This document shows positions 1 through 12,900 of a stretch of 64,000 nucleotides of DNA, piece by piece. The translations under genes and the position numbers were made by a program. The stretch comes from Todiramphus chloris collaris. Its lineage: Eukaryota > Chordata > Aves > Coraciiformes > Alcedinidae. How positions within the stretch are numbered: the stretch's first letter is position 1; each line of letters begins with the position of its first letter. Where the stretch lies: NCBI GenBank assembly GCA_025345505.1, contig JANVCC010000013.1, forward strand, positions 523,215 through 587,214. The letters run 5' to 3'. Below the pieces are notes generated by a model. The model was not told the origin of the DNA, ran no database searches, and saw nothing but the letters and a program-made list of their open reading frames with translations.

Positions 1-1485
1 AAAGCTCTTAGTTAATAATGATATTTGAGAACACTTCAGCTGAAATCAAGTAGTAACAGCAGTGATAAATTGCAAGACTGCACTCACTATCAGCTTGAAA
101 ATAACCAGCTCTGTTAGCATTAGGGAAATCCACAGTTGCCTTCAGTGATTCTTTGGCTGGGGAGACTGTTGAGAGTAACGTAGTATCATCATATATATTC
201 AATGCCCCTTGTCTGTGCACAGACTAATCAATCCATAAAATTAGTATTTAAAGATTACTTTGGGGTTATATGAGCTAGAATTTATATAGTGGGGAGACAT
301 TAGTGCAAGAACTAAGAGCAACCTGGAAATTAAAAATGAGTGTTTTGTTGAGAAGCAGGTTTTTGAAGTCAAGCACCATTTTCTTCAGGTTACTTGAACT
401 CTTTAGGTAAGAATCTTAAAATTAGCTTTAATTGAACTCCTTTAGATAGCCTAGAAAAAGATGTCTCAAAGTGCCTTCTGGGGAAGATACTATGGAGTTT
501 GTATTAAGATTGTTGCTGTGATCCTGTTTACTGTGAACAGTTGAATTTTAGCTGTCTGTTATGGGGAGTCCCATAACTTGTGTTTTTTAAGATTTTATTT
601 TTCTTCCATTTAAGGTATACAATCATGATTATATTGCTCTTTGCTTGTTTAGAGAAATACGTGCTCTATTCTTACTTTGCCTTCTAAATACCATCTCTGT
701 CTCAGCAAAATGTATGAGCTTTCAAATACCTGTGTTTTCTCCCCATGTATTTACGCACTAATTAATCTTCTACTGTCTTGTTCGTGATTGAGTTCTTTTC
801 TGTCAAAATGAAACATCTTTTTCCAGTCTTCAATTATGTGTGGTTTTCTGCCTGCTCTCTAGTCCTTAAAATTCCTTTTGAAAACAGTCCATTTTGCTCA
901 GTATTCAGTTTGATCCCATGAGTACTTGTGTCTTTGAGGTAAAATCATCTCACTAGTCCCTCTTCTGTAAAGAAATATAAGGATTATTGAGTTATTTTTT
1001 TCCTCCAACATCACACTGGTGGATGTACTCAGTCTGTTGCTTACACTAAGCTTAACTTATTTTCAGGATCACTGCCTACCAGGAGATGATTGCACTACTA
1101 CCTTGCACAGCTACTGCTGCCATTCTATTCAGGTAAACAGATTTCTGGCTCCTCCGTGCATGTATTTGTTTCTACTTGGCAGAATTAAAATTGTGTTTGA
1201 ATTGACCCACCTTTTTTTCCCAAGCAACCCTGGATTCAAAGAATCACTTTTCCTGATGCTTCATTTGCTTTAAGTCTTTGTTGTTCCCTTCCTTATCCCC
1301 ACATAGAAAATTAAACTCTAATTAAAATGTCATCATTGCTCTCTACCCTCCCCTTCCTCTTTTTTTTAATTCTTCCTTGATGGTGACTCCCACACGTTCT
1401 AAAGTTGTGTCTCCCTTTATACAAGCCCTTAGAGAATTAGTCTGAGGTGCCAGGCTCTTATGCAGATATAACCTTGCTGTGAAAT
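1..1485. other. Intergenic, nothing recognised
   Basis: AT-rich single-copy-looking sequence. Short open frames occur on both strands, but none shows a domain, a coding-like exon pair or a convincing splice context. The right edge is the 3' end of a CR1 element. Confidence 0.6.
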
Positions 1486-4400
1486 CACAGAATGCCTTTG
1501 GTTGTAAGAGACCTTCAAGATCACCTAGTCCAACCTTCGACCCAACACTGCAAGCTCACCTCTAAACCACATCCCTAAGCACCAGGTCCACATGCCATCT
1601 AAATGCCTCCAGGGATGGAAACTCCACCACTACCCTGGGCAGACCATTCCAATGTTTAATAACCCTTTCAGTGAAGAAATGTTTCCTAATATCCAGCCTA
1701 AACCTCCCCTGGCTCAGCTTGCATCTGTTCCCTCTGGTCCTGTCATACGTCACCAGGGAGAAGAGACTGTCCCCCTCCTCATTCTAACCTCCTTCCAGGT
1801 GGTTGTAGAGAGCAAGAAGCTCTCCCTTTAGCCTCCTCTTCTCCAGACTAAACAACCTCAGTTCCCTCAGCCTCTCCTCATAGGATTTGTGCTCTAGGCC
1901 CTTCATGAGCTTCACTGCCCCTTTCTGGAGACACTCCAGCACTTCTATGCCCTTCTTGCTGTAAGGGGCCCAGAACTGAACACAATATTCAAAGTGTGTC
2001 CTCACCAGGGCCAGTGTGACAATCAGCTCCCTATTCCTGCTGGTCACAGTTTTACTAACACAAGCCAGGATGCCATTGACCTTCTTGGCCACCTGCACGC
2101 ACTGCTGACTCATATTTAGTTGACTTGATTGATACCCCCAGGTCCTTTTCCAACTTGCAGCTTTCCAGCCACATCTGTCTTCTACAGTCTGCTAAGTCTG
2201 TATCTTACCATGGGGTTGTTATGACCCAAGTGCTGGACCTGGCACTGGGCTTTGTTGAACCCTGTGCAATTAACCTTGGCCCACTGATCTAACCTGTCTA
2301 GGTCCCACTGGAAAGCTTCCCTACCCTCCAGCAGATCAACACACCCATCTAGCTTGGTGTCATCTGCAGATTTACTGAAGGTACACTCAACCCCCTCATC
2401 CAGATCATTAATAAAGATATTGAAGAGAACAGGCCCCAGTACTGAACCCTGGGGAACACCACTTGTGACCAGATGCCAGCCAGATTTAGTTCTGTTCACT
2501 ACCACTCTTTTGGCCCTGCCATCCAGCCTCTTTTTTATCCAGTGCAGTGCCATAAGTTTCTGAAGGAGAATGCTGTGGGAGACAGTATCAAAGACTTTAT
2601 ACTAAAGTCCAGGTAGACAATGTCCACAGTTCTTCCCTCATCCATTAGGTGGGTCACCTTGTTGTAGAAGGAGATCAGGTTCGTCAGGCAAGACCTGCCT
2701 TTCGTAAATCCATGCTGACTGGGCCTGATCACCTGGTTGTCTTGTATGTGCCATGTGATGGCACTCAAGATAACCTGCTCCATAACCTTCCCTAGCACTG
2801 AGGGCAGATTGACAGGTCTGTAGTTCCCAGGATCATCCTTTTGGTCCTTCTTGTAGATGGGTGTCACATTTGCTAGCTTCCAGTCAACTGGGACCTCCCT
2901 GGTTATCCAGGAATGTTGATAAATAATGGAGAGTGGCTTGGTGAGCACTTCTGCCAGCTCCTTTAGTACCCTTGGGTGGATCCCATCTGGTCCCATAGGC
3001 TTGTGCACATCTATGTGGCACAACATGTCACTGATCATTTCCTCCTGGACTACAGGGGCTGCATTCTGCTCCCCATTCCCATCATCCAATACAGGAAGCT
3101 GCACCCTCAGGTAGCAACTGGCATTGCTGACAAAAACTGAGGCAAAGTGGGCACTCATCAGCTCAGCCTTCTCCTTGTGCTTGGTCACAAGGTTCCCTCC
3201 TGCATCCAGTAGAGGATAGGGATTCTCCTTAGTTCTTCTTTTACTGTTAACTTGTAGAAACACTTTTTATTATCTTTAATGATGCTGGCCAGATTAAGTT
3301 CTAGCTGAGCTTTGGCCGTTCTAATTTTCCCCCTACATAATCTTGCAAAAACCTTGTACTCTTCCTGGGTTGTCTGCCCCTTCTTCCGTAGCTAGTAGAC
3401 TTTCCTTTTCTTCCCGTGTTCTGCCCAAAGCTCTCTGTTTAGCCAGGCTGGTCTTCTACCACACCAGCTTGTTTTATGGTACACAGGGACAGCTAGTTCC
3501 TGTACCTGGAGGATCTCCCTCTTGAGGAATGTCTGCCTTCCTGGACAAATTTGTCCCCGAGGGCTACCTCCCAAGGGATGCCTTCGAACAATCTCCTAAG
3601 CATGTCAAAGTCTGCCTTCTGGAAGTCCAAGGAGATAGTTCTATTGACCTCCCTCCTTACTTCCCTAAGAATTGAAAACTCCACCATCTCATTGTCACTT
3701 TTCCCAAGATGGCCACCAACCTTCACATCTCCCACTAGTCCTTCTCTGTTCACAAACAGCAGGTTTAGTAGGGAACCTTCCCTTACTGGCTCAGTCACCA
3801 GTTGTGATAGGAAGTTATCTTCCACACACTCCAAGAATCTCCGGGACTACTTCCTGCCTGCTGTATTGTGTCCCCCACAAGAACAAGGACTAGTAATTCA
3901 GAGACCTTACCCAGCCACCTGTAGAACACTTCATCAACCTCTTCATCCTGACTATATATATATATATACACTATGGACTATAACAGACCTCTACCATGAC
4001 ATCTGCCTTGTTAGCCTTTGCCCTGATTCTTACCCATAAGCTTTCAACACTATCATCACCATCCTCATCATTCTCAAAACAGTTGAGACCTTCCCTAACA
4101 TACAGGCTCACACCACTGCCTCTCCTTCTGTGCCTGTCTCTTCTGAAGAGCATATAGCCATCCAACACAGCGCTCCAGTTATGGGATTCATCCCACCATG
4201 TTTCAGTAAGGGCAATCACAACAGTTTTCCTGCTAGACAGTAGCTTCAAGCTCTTCCTGCTTATTGCCCGTGCTGTGTGCATTGGCATAGATACATTTTA
4301 ATTGGTGCACCTTTTTGCATGGGAAGGGTCTAGTCCTTACTTGATCATTCTCAGGTGCTACCATGAGTCCTGACTCATCAATAGCCCTAGCATCTTCCCT

Positions 4401-4720
4401 ATCACACTGTCCCCTATGACCCCTGAGATAGCAGTGGAGCTGACACACTGACCCACAAACGTCCCAGGCTTGTCTCCAGCAAGCCTGTTTTTTCCCCTTT
4501 CCCCCTTTGAATCTAGTTTAAAGCTCTGTCAAGAAGCTCGGCCACCTCCTGTGATAAAATCCTTCTCCCTCTTTGGGACAGCTGTACCCCATCTGCCTCC
4601 AGATCTTGAAGGAGGAGCAGATTTTTTTGAACAGAAGAATGCCATAATCTCATAATGCTGTTGGTCTGCACTGAGCACAACAGTTTCACCTTAGAAAGTA
4701 ATTCTAAGGCAAGTACACAC
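1486..4720 (-). mobile_element. CR1 LINE retrotransposon, long but decayed copy
   Basis: A CR1 non-LTR retrotransposon lies in reverse orientation. Its 3' end is at the low coordinate, where the sequence reads as the reverse complement of the usual CR1 tail (match around 1490-1540, including the 'tagtccaacc' signature). Moving to higher coordinates come the 3' part of ORF2, the reverse transcriptase, the endonuclease, and at about 4450-4720 sequence typical of the end of ORF1. About 3.2 kb survives, so it is one of the longer CR1 copies, but many stops and frame changes make it inactive. A short TA microsatellite at about 3953-3968 interrupts it. The exact 5' edge near 4720 is uncertain. Confidence 0.9.
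2182..4288 (-). pseudogene. CR1 ORF2 remnants (endonuclease and reverse transcriptase)
   Basis: These are broken pieces of the CR1 ORF2 polyprotein on the minus strand. The endonuclease piece (about 3971-4288) contains ALTETWWDE and later SLWVRI. A linker and RT fingers piece follows (2535-3263) with NYRPVNLPSVLGKVMEQ and QHGFTKGRSC. The RT palm piece (2182-2553) has [20 protein letters not shown] and SADDTKL, where the family has an F/Y before the ADD pair. The pieces lie in different frames and are separated by stops, so no functional protein can be made. Recognition rests on motif order typical of CR1 ORF2. Confidence 0.85.
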
Positions 4721-6845
4721 ACCAAATTTTATAGTCCAGTAGGGATTTTTTTTGAACATCTGATTGCCTATGCCAGTGCTTTCTAACCTCTCCTCAGAAG
4801 ATGATTGTCAATAAAGCTCTGGGAGCTCAGCTGTGGTGTAAGTCTATATAAAGTCTTGTAAATAAAATTCACAAAAATAATGACCTGTGTTTCCCTGGTG
4901 TTTTGCACTTACTTGATTCTTTAAGTAGATGTTGTAAAATCACTTAGCAATATTAGCTGCCAAATGAATTTTAGTACCATCTTCGTTACATACTTGTATA
5001 ATGTCTTTGTATTTTTAAACTATGAGATCTGTCTCCCAAGTGGAAGTCTCTGGCTCTTCCTTTAACACTATCATTTCCAGAAGTAGCTTTCAAGGTAATA
5101 CTGAAAAGGTTTATATATGTATATAAGTATGTATCTATATGCATGTTTTATATTCTACTTTCTTTCATCCCTATTGCTTTCAAGATTTATCAGTGTTTAC
5201 TAAATAAATATTCTTGCAACTCTTCCTCCATGTGTTGCTGAAAGGTGATCACTTTGAGCTCATCCTTACTTTATAATATACAGTAATGTTACATAACAGC
5301 TTAGCATAGGGGCTTGGAACTGTAAGCAGTATGTTACCCAAGATGGAATTTATCCTTGACACTATCTTAATCCACAAGCAGGATTACCACAGGCATCAGG
5401 TACTTAACGCCTCAAGAAAACAAAATGTTAGGATGGGGCTGCAGACATCAGTAAAAGCAGATTTCATAATTTATTCAATTTTTTTTAATTACTATTTTCC
5501 TTTTTTTAATGTAACAAAAGTGGGAGCAGTACTGTTGTCCCCTGCTTGGAAAGAATTCCTGAGTGACTGAAATGGGCCGTTGGGGGCTGCTTATTTCCAG
5601 GGTCCTTTAGAGATCTTTCCCCCGCAACTCTAACTGAATGTATAAGCACTCTGAAAGAATTCATTATACCAGTATAATGCCCTGTAAATCTTAGGAGATA
5701 AAACATTAGCAAATAGAAAATTCTCCTTTCCTTAAAATGAGCAGTCCAAGTACAGAGATGGAAATTGCCCACAGTGCTTCTGAAGCAAGGTTTCACCACA
5801 GCTGTGTAAATCACTGTTGTAACTTAGTAGTAGAATATACAAAAAAACCTGGAACTTTGCTCTTGGATCATTAAATTGCTGTACCTACTGGTTACTTATT
5901 TACAACTGGGAGTTCACAGTCTTGTTTACAGGAAATCCTGTGTGTTGTTTTTGCCCATTAGAGGTGCCGTTTACTTGTTTGTTCATAAACATATCTTGGT
6001 GTGAAGATCTTTTATACAAAAAATTCAAATCCTAGAACGATTTGGAGGGTTTTTATCAGTCTGAGAGTTGCTGCTGCCCAATGTCCAGCAGCATTGGTAC
6101 ATATTGCAATGGTAACTCTATCCAAGTGTAAAATCAATCCAGGATTAGGTTTTGGGGCTACAAATCTGCAATACTTACTTGGAGAAATGTGTAGCTTCAA
6201 ACTTTCTAGGCATATTTATATCAAAAGTCCATGTGTAAAAATAAGTACTTTCTTTTTGCAGAAATTTAATATAGTTGATGTTGGCATGGGGACCAGCTGG
6301 CATCTTAGACTGGCAGTAGAATAGATGGCTTCAACTTCAAGTTTTTCTTCAGTTGGTGGGGAGAGTTTATTTAGGTTTTTACAGTTTCCTTCCAAATTTA
6401 ATTAAAACTTCTTTATTCAGTGGAGACAAGATACTCAGAAAATTCCAGGGTGACTGGAACACAACCTGAATTCTCATAGAATGTATGAAAATTAGAAGCA
6501 CTGATTTTTCTTATATCTTTGAAGTTTTTGATACATTTTAAAATCTATGCAACTGACTCAAGATAAGATTCCTGTGCCAAATGAGTAAGATGGCAGCCTT
6601 CACTTCTGTCCTTGCTTCTTGGCCTGTAGGAAGGCTACTGCAGTCTCTGACTAGAGTCATGTAGGTGGTAAAGATCAAAGAAATGGAACCTGTAAGATCT
6701 GTCCTTCTTCCCACTGAAAGCTGGGCTGGGAAACAAAGTTTCCACAGTTTTGTGTTTCATGTTTGAGCTCTGCTGCCGGAGGTCTCCTGTCACTCTGCAA
6801 CCCTTACAAGTCGTATATGTAAAAAGTTGTTTTGTTGTGTTTCAG
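4721..6845. other. Intergenic, upstream of sulfatase A
   Basis: About 2.1 kb between the CR1 element and the first recognised coding exon of sulfatase A. I see no CpG-rich promoter, repeat or coding exon. Sulfatase A may have upstream exons here or further left, because its first recognised exon is spliced (acceptor at 6844-6845), but I could not pick one out with confidence. Confidence 0.5.
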
Positions 6846-6846
6846 G

Positions 6847-6995
6847 ATGTACCTCCTAATGGCACTGACTTCATGTTTATTCTGGAACACATTTGGCTTG
6901 AGTGCAACTATGGACTCTAAACCAAATATACTTCTGTTTCTGGCTGATGATCTTGGCATTGGAGATATAGGTTGTTATGGGAACAATACCATAAG
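6847..6995 (+). CDS. ARSD: Sulfatase A coding exon 1: signal sequence and metal-site aspartates
   Basis: Acceptor AG is at 6844-6845 and the donor follows 6995 (ATAAG|GTAAAC). It encodes residues 1-50: a hydrophobic start ([13 protein letters not shown]), then [21 protein letters not shown] with D34 and D35 as calcium ligands, and an NNT sequon at 46-48. Alternative in-frame Met residues at 5 and 22 exist; Met1 gives the best signal peptide. Confidence 0.9.
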
Positions 6996-9900
6996 GTAAA
7001 CGATCTCTCAGCACAATGTGTTTAACACTATAGAATACTTACGTTTGTAATTTCACCTAATTATAAAATAAGTGAAGGTTCTTCATATCTTAATCCAAGG
7101 CTCTAGTAATTGTGTATTTAAGTACTTGTATATATGCATGTAGGATTGGGGCCTAAGTAAGCAGTGTGTAGTGAAATTAAAAAAAAACCCCAAAACTGTA
7201 TTTTCGTTATGTTTTTTTAAGTTCTTTCTGGGAATTCCTTCTCCACATGCTAACTCTCCAGCCAGTTGTTTTAGTATTACAGTTACTGTTTTTTCTCCTC
7301 CTCATGCATGAATTTCTCCATTCCTTTTCATGTATAGTTAAGCCTTACTCTGTCAATCCAGTGCTTTGCCATAATTCCTCATCCACTTGCTTGCCATGTC
7401 CTGCAAAACACTCTGATGCAGACCCATGTTGACTGACCCACGTAATTTATTATGTGATTATGTGCCTTCAAAACTAGCGAATACATTCCTTCAAAATTAA
7501 AAAGACAAAGTAGAACTGGATGGGCATTGTGTGCACATCTTAGAATCCTCAACTCATGTCCTCGAAGTGGAGCACAGACATTTTTTTGGCATGCTCTGGA
7601 TGCATCTCCCGCACATGATGTTGAGGTTGTACAGAGAAATGCAAATATGCTTTTGGAACTCTATTGTCCTCCTCTGATGGTAGTGAAGGCAGTGAGGAGG
7701 CCTCTTTCCTTGTGGTGTTGTAGTCCATTATTCTGAGAGAGCTAGGCTCCCATAGAAATGTAACTATGTAAAGATATCACTAGATTATGAAATAAATAGC
7801 CCATGTTAAAAACGTGGGCAGGAAGTCTTGGTTCAGACACCCCTGGGAGATTCTCTCAAATTTTGAAATTCAGGGTCTAAATGTGCTAGCAAAAGTGATC
7901 TGTTGGAAGTATTGGAATAGAAAAATACTAGCCTTTCTTAGATAATTCTTTCCATTTGAGTTTTATTTTCAAACTAAACAGTACCAACAATGCCTAGGTT
8001 TCTCTTCAGTGTTGCCAACAGCACTCTATGACCGTGTCCTAAGAAGGGATTCCCTAGTGGCTACAACTCACTGTATCAAACTTGTTACAATAGCAGTCTT
8101 GGAGTATGTAAAGAAGATATTTAGATTGTTTTTAACTTTTTTTTTTTTTTTAGGAAATGTTCAAAACTCTAGTTCTTAATCGCAATTTATTAAAATAAGT
8201 TTCAAATTACCTTTCTTCTGTTAAACTTGAAAATGTTTTTTAGGACCCCAAACATTGACCGCCTGGCAAGAGAAGGAGTGAAACTTACTCAGCACATTGC
8301 TGCAGCTCCTCTGTGCACTCCAAGCAGAGCAGCTTTCCTCACTGGCAGATACCCCATTAGATCAGGTTGGGACCATTTTGAATTGCAGATTTCTGTGGAT
8401 GTTACTGATGTACTGTAATATCTGATAAATACTGGAACAGGAGAATTCAGCTATTTTCTCAAGCTGAGATAGAAAATACACTGCTAAAGGCTCAGACTTT
8501 CTGTAAGTAGCTTCTGAATGGGAACTGCCTCACCAGCTGACAGAGCTTTAGTCTGACTTTATAGACTAAAGTCTAGTGGCAGACCTATATGATGAAAATA
8601 GGTATGGAGAAATGTCAACAGCAGTGATACCTGTCACTTCTTTAGTGCAGTGCATTGCATCCTGGTGCAAACTGATGGAATTCCTCTTGATGGTTGAAAC
8701 AGGGCTCCCAAGAGAAGTGGGCAAGCTCATTGTCAACACAATGCAGAAAGTCACAAAACTGGTGAAAATCAAGTGTTGTGTCCATTCCCCACCTACCTAA
8801 GGCACCTTTTGGAGGACTTCATAGAAATCCATCTCTCAGCAGGCATAATATAGGAAAATTAGATGCCTACTTCAAGAGCTAAGTGCAAAATCAGTGTGTG
8901 TGTTGGGTGAACNNNNNNNNNNGGCAGAATATAAAACCTACTATATACTGTCACCATTAATTTAGTCTCAGTTTGATGGTAAAACTGTTGCCAAGCAGTA
9001 TTTGTTTTGAAATATAACTCTTGACTACCTGAAGTACTTGAAACACGCTATTGATAATGTGATTTGACTGCCTACAAGATATGTGTGGCTTTATCTTGTG
9101 AGGAGCTCTGCTGGCTTCAGGTTGAGCTCCTGATGTCAAGATTGGCAGGAGCAGCCCAGCCTCAGCTGGCAGAGAGCAAAAGGCCTGCAGGAATGACTGG
9201 AGCTGTTTCTGTCAGGGATGGCATCCAGCAACAGGTACCGGGCACTGCAGTGGAATGCCGGATCAGGAGGGCTCCCTGCTAATGAAACAACCTTTGCCAG
9301 GCTGCTGCAGCAACAAGGTTATACCACTGGACTGATAGGTAAGGGAAAATGTTCTAGTATGACCTTGAAGAATTAATTAGTTATATGAAGGGAATTTAGG
9401 GATTGTATTTGCTCAAAGTGGTCTGTTACTTGCAGATATGAATCCTCTCCAAAAGGCTAAGGGGGAGGAAAACCCTATTGTTTGTAAGAAGATTAAAAAT
9501 ACTTCAATCTAAAGAGTTTTAAGATAATGATATTGCCTGTACAGGGCACCCGAAAGAGGAAGAATTAAAAATTGTCTCATGATTATAATGGGTGAGCATT
9601 TATTTTACTTAGCCTAAAATTTTTCAAAGGTTGGTCCACTGTGAGAGTTTTATTAATGTAGAGATTGCTCCAAACAAAACAATGTCTTTAAGTATTTAAT
9701 CTGCTTTTAGGAGGAAAGAGGCAGAGAAACAAAAGAGGATAGGGAAAGAAAGGAACAAAGTTTATACCCACAGAGGAGGTAATGAAGCACAGGCATTTTA
9801 CAGATAAGGCTGTTAGGTCCCAAGAATCATGATATGGTAGCTGTTTCCTTAGGTGAGGCCAAAATCAAAGGTGTCAAGGAAAAACTGCCCCAGGATCATT

Positions 9901-12900
9901 CTTTTGCCAAGTATCATTAAAATCAACTGGCAAAATTCTCTTTTTCCCATCTATTCACTTTTATTACTGTCAAGGGACAAGCCCTCGGTAATGGATCCCT
10001 TCACATAAATGGGTAGATAGGATAAGGGCTGTGTCCCTTAAAGCTAGGGGGGTTTGGGGCCAGCTGTGCCTAATGCATTGTCACCTCCATTTTCTAAGTA
10101 GACAACAATTTCTGTCTATTTGCTCTGTTCTGGGCAGGGATAGAGTGACAGGTTGGTTTACAGATTTTTTTCATATGGTGTAGGGCTGTGCTGTTATGTT
10201 TACATTGTCCAAAACTTTACTGGGTCTTCCCCTTATCTGCTCTATGTTAAAATGAAGTTGTGAACTGAAAATTCAGAAGGGAATTAAAAGCAGCCATCAA
10301 GTTATACTACCTTAATACCCTGATGCTCACTGAAGAGTAATGAAGTCCCATCCTTATGTGACCCTTACAACCTCAGTAGCTGAGCATCTTGCAAATTTCT
10401 CTCTTTATCCCATGACCATTCAGGGATCACCCGCTATGGTATGACATTCACACTGGTTTCACCCAGCGTCCTTGTGCATGAGGAGAATGCATAGATACTC
10501 TGTTGAAAAACAGTCTGACTTGCCTAATTCCCAAACAGATGTTAACAATGCTACCTTGGGCTCCTTTTGAGTTGTCCACATTAATGTTCTAATTTCTTTT
10601 ATGCTTGAAAACTTTCAGGAAAGTGGCATCAAGGTGTAAACTGTGAATCCTTCAGTGATCACTGTCACCATCCTCTCAATCATGGCTTTGACTACTTTTA
10701 TGGTATGCCCTTCACACTTATAAACAACTGTCAAGAAAACAAACCTCGAGAGATGGATGTAGCTCTTCAAGCTAAGCTTTGGCTTTACAGTCAGATAATT
10801 ATCATTGCTGTGCTCACTCTCACTGCTGGAAAACTGACTGGTTTGATTTCCATCCGCTGGAAGATAATTGCCTGGTTTACTTTGATGGGTGTCCTTTTCT
10901 TCATTTCTTGGTACTCCAGTTATGGCTTTGTACAATATTGGAACTGTATCCTGATGAGGAACCATGATGTCACTGAGCAGCCAATGAGGTTAGAGAGGAC
11001 TGCTTCCCTCATGCTGAAGGAAGCAGTGTCATTTATCAAAAGGTAAATGATTGTCTGTAGTTTTCTTTAAAGGGGACAGGATGTTCTGGACACTTAGAAT
11101 AGAATATTTTTCCCTAGTAACTATAATTTTATCATGAGAACTGCTTTGAAACTCATATCCAAGTTCTCTATTTAGAAACCCAATGCACTTAAATTTTAAC
11201 TTACTGTCTCACATTGGATGCTCCAGTAAATTAGATGGATTTTAACCAAATGATACATGACCATCTCACTATGCCCTGTAATCTGTAATTACTATATTTG
11301 CTCCAAGTTTAACCAGTAATTTTTACACTGCACTCTACAAGGCTCATTTGTGCTTTTTTTTTTTTTATAAACCCCACAAAACATCTAGATGAAGTGTGTA
11401 TGAATCACAAAATTGTTTCATGTGAAAATCTCAAAACACTTTAAATCTATTTTTGTAGATTTATAGGCTGAGAAGGAAGCCAAGTAAGGTCATTTCATTT
11501 TCTAGATTCAAGTTCTACCTTCACAGCCTTCTATAATCTGTTCATCTATTCTTTTCTTAAAGTTTGTGAAAACAAATATACTGAAAATTCTAAGTGACCA
11601 TCTTAGAAAAGCCACATTAATATTAAAGTAAATATGAGACTGTATCCAGTTACATTTAATTAAAAAGGCGTTAGAGTTAGACATCTAATTCATTTAAGCA
11701 CTGTGCAAATGCTATGCCTGTTTATACACTAGAATTTTACAATAATCTGTCTGAAAAGGCTCTTTCTTGCCCATATTTCATGCAAAAATAAAACTGTAAA
11801 CTGTGGTCAATGGGGATGCACTAGATGTGTATACAGTTTTGACCCAGTATCTGTGTCTGGATGAATATGAAACCTTTCAATATATTCCAAACACACCAAA
11901 AACTAGTTTGTTTGTTTGTTTGTTTTTAAGAAACAGGAATGGGCCATTCCTCCTCTTTGTTTCCTTTTTACATGTTCATACCCCCCTCTTTACCACTGCA
12001 AAATTTCTTGGGAAGAGCCGTCATGGTTTATATGGAGACAATGTAGAAGAAATGGACTGGATGGTGGGTAAGCATTCTTCATGAAGGATTGGTTTCAGAC
12101 ATACCTCTGTACTTTAAAGCAGGGTAACTAATAAGGCCAAAATACCTACAGAAATCTAAGCTGTTAAAAACTTCTTATAAGGCATTGCAAAACATTATTA
12201 TTATTGAAACATTGTAAGTGTGGCTTCATCTTTTTAATTGGTTAATAGGAACTTTGCTGTCTTCTTTAAGGCAGAATTCTGGATTCACTTGACAAAGAAG
12301 GTTTGAAAAATCGTACATTCACATACTTTGCTTCTGATCACGGAGGACACTTGGAGGCTCAGGATGGATCTGCCCAGCTAGGTGGCTGGAATGGTATTTA
12401 TAAAGGTAGGAAAAATACTGTGATTTTACACAACTGATAGAAACATAACGAATTTGCCTGTCTGAAGCTATTGAGACTGGAATGAGATGTATTTTTAGCT
12501 TGAAATATAGGTGACATACAGAGGTGCTTTAATCTTAAAGTCACCTTGTCTTTCAGTAAAGTCCAAGCACTATTACACATCTCCTTGACAAAGTTATTGT
12601 CTAGCTTGATGCCTGTATATTATTATATTATTTGGTGTTCTCAAGTAAAGGCACTGGAAAAAATGTGAAAGTGCTCACTCTCTCGCTCTCTCTCTGTCTC
12701 TGTCTCTCTCTCCATACACCCCTCCCCCTGCCCCACTGCCTCCCACCCCAATAGGACTGTTTCCTTATTTGCTTGTTTCTTTTTCTCACTTTGTTCCAGA
12801 AATCATTGCTGCTCAACTAATCAGTACATGGTATGTTGATTCATCTCACTGCAGGTGGAAAAGGCATGGGAGGCTGGGAAGGAGGAATCCGTGTGCCAGG

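Noticed and set aside
10615-10965. 116-codon minus-strand open frame
   Set aside because: It is an antisense shadow of the conserved 424-bp sulfatase A exon.
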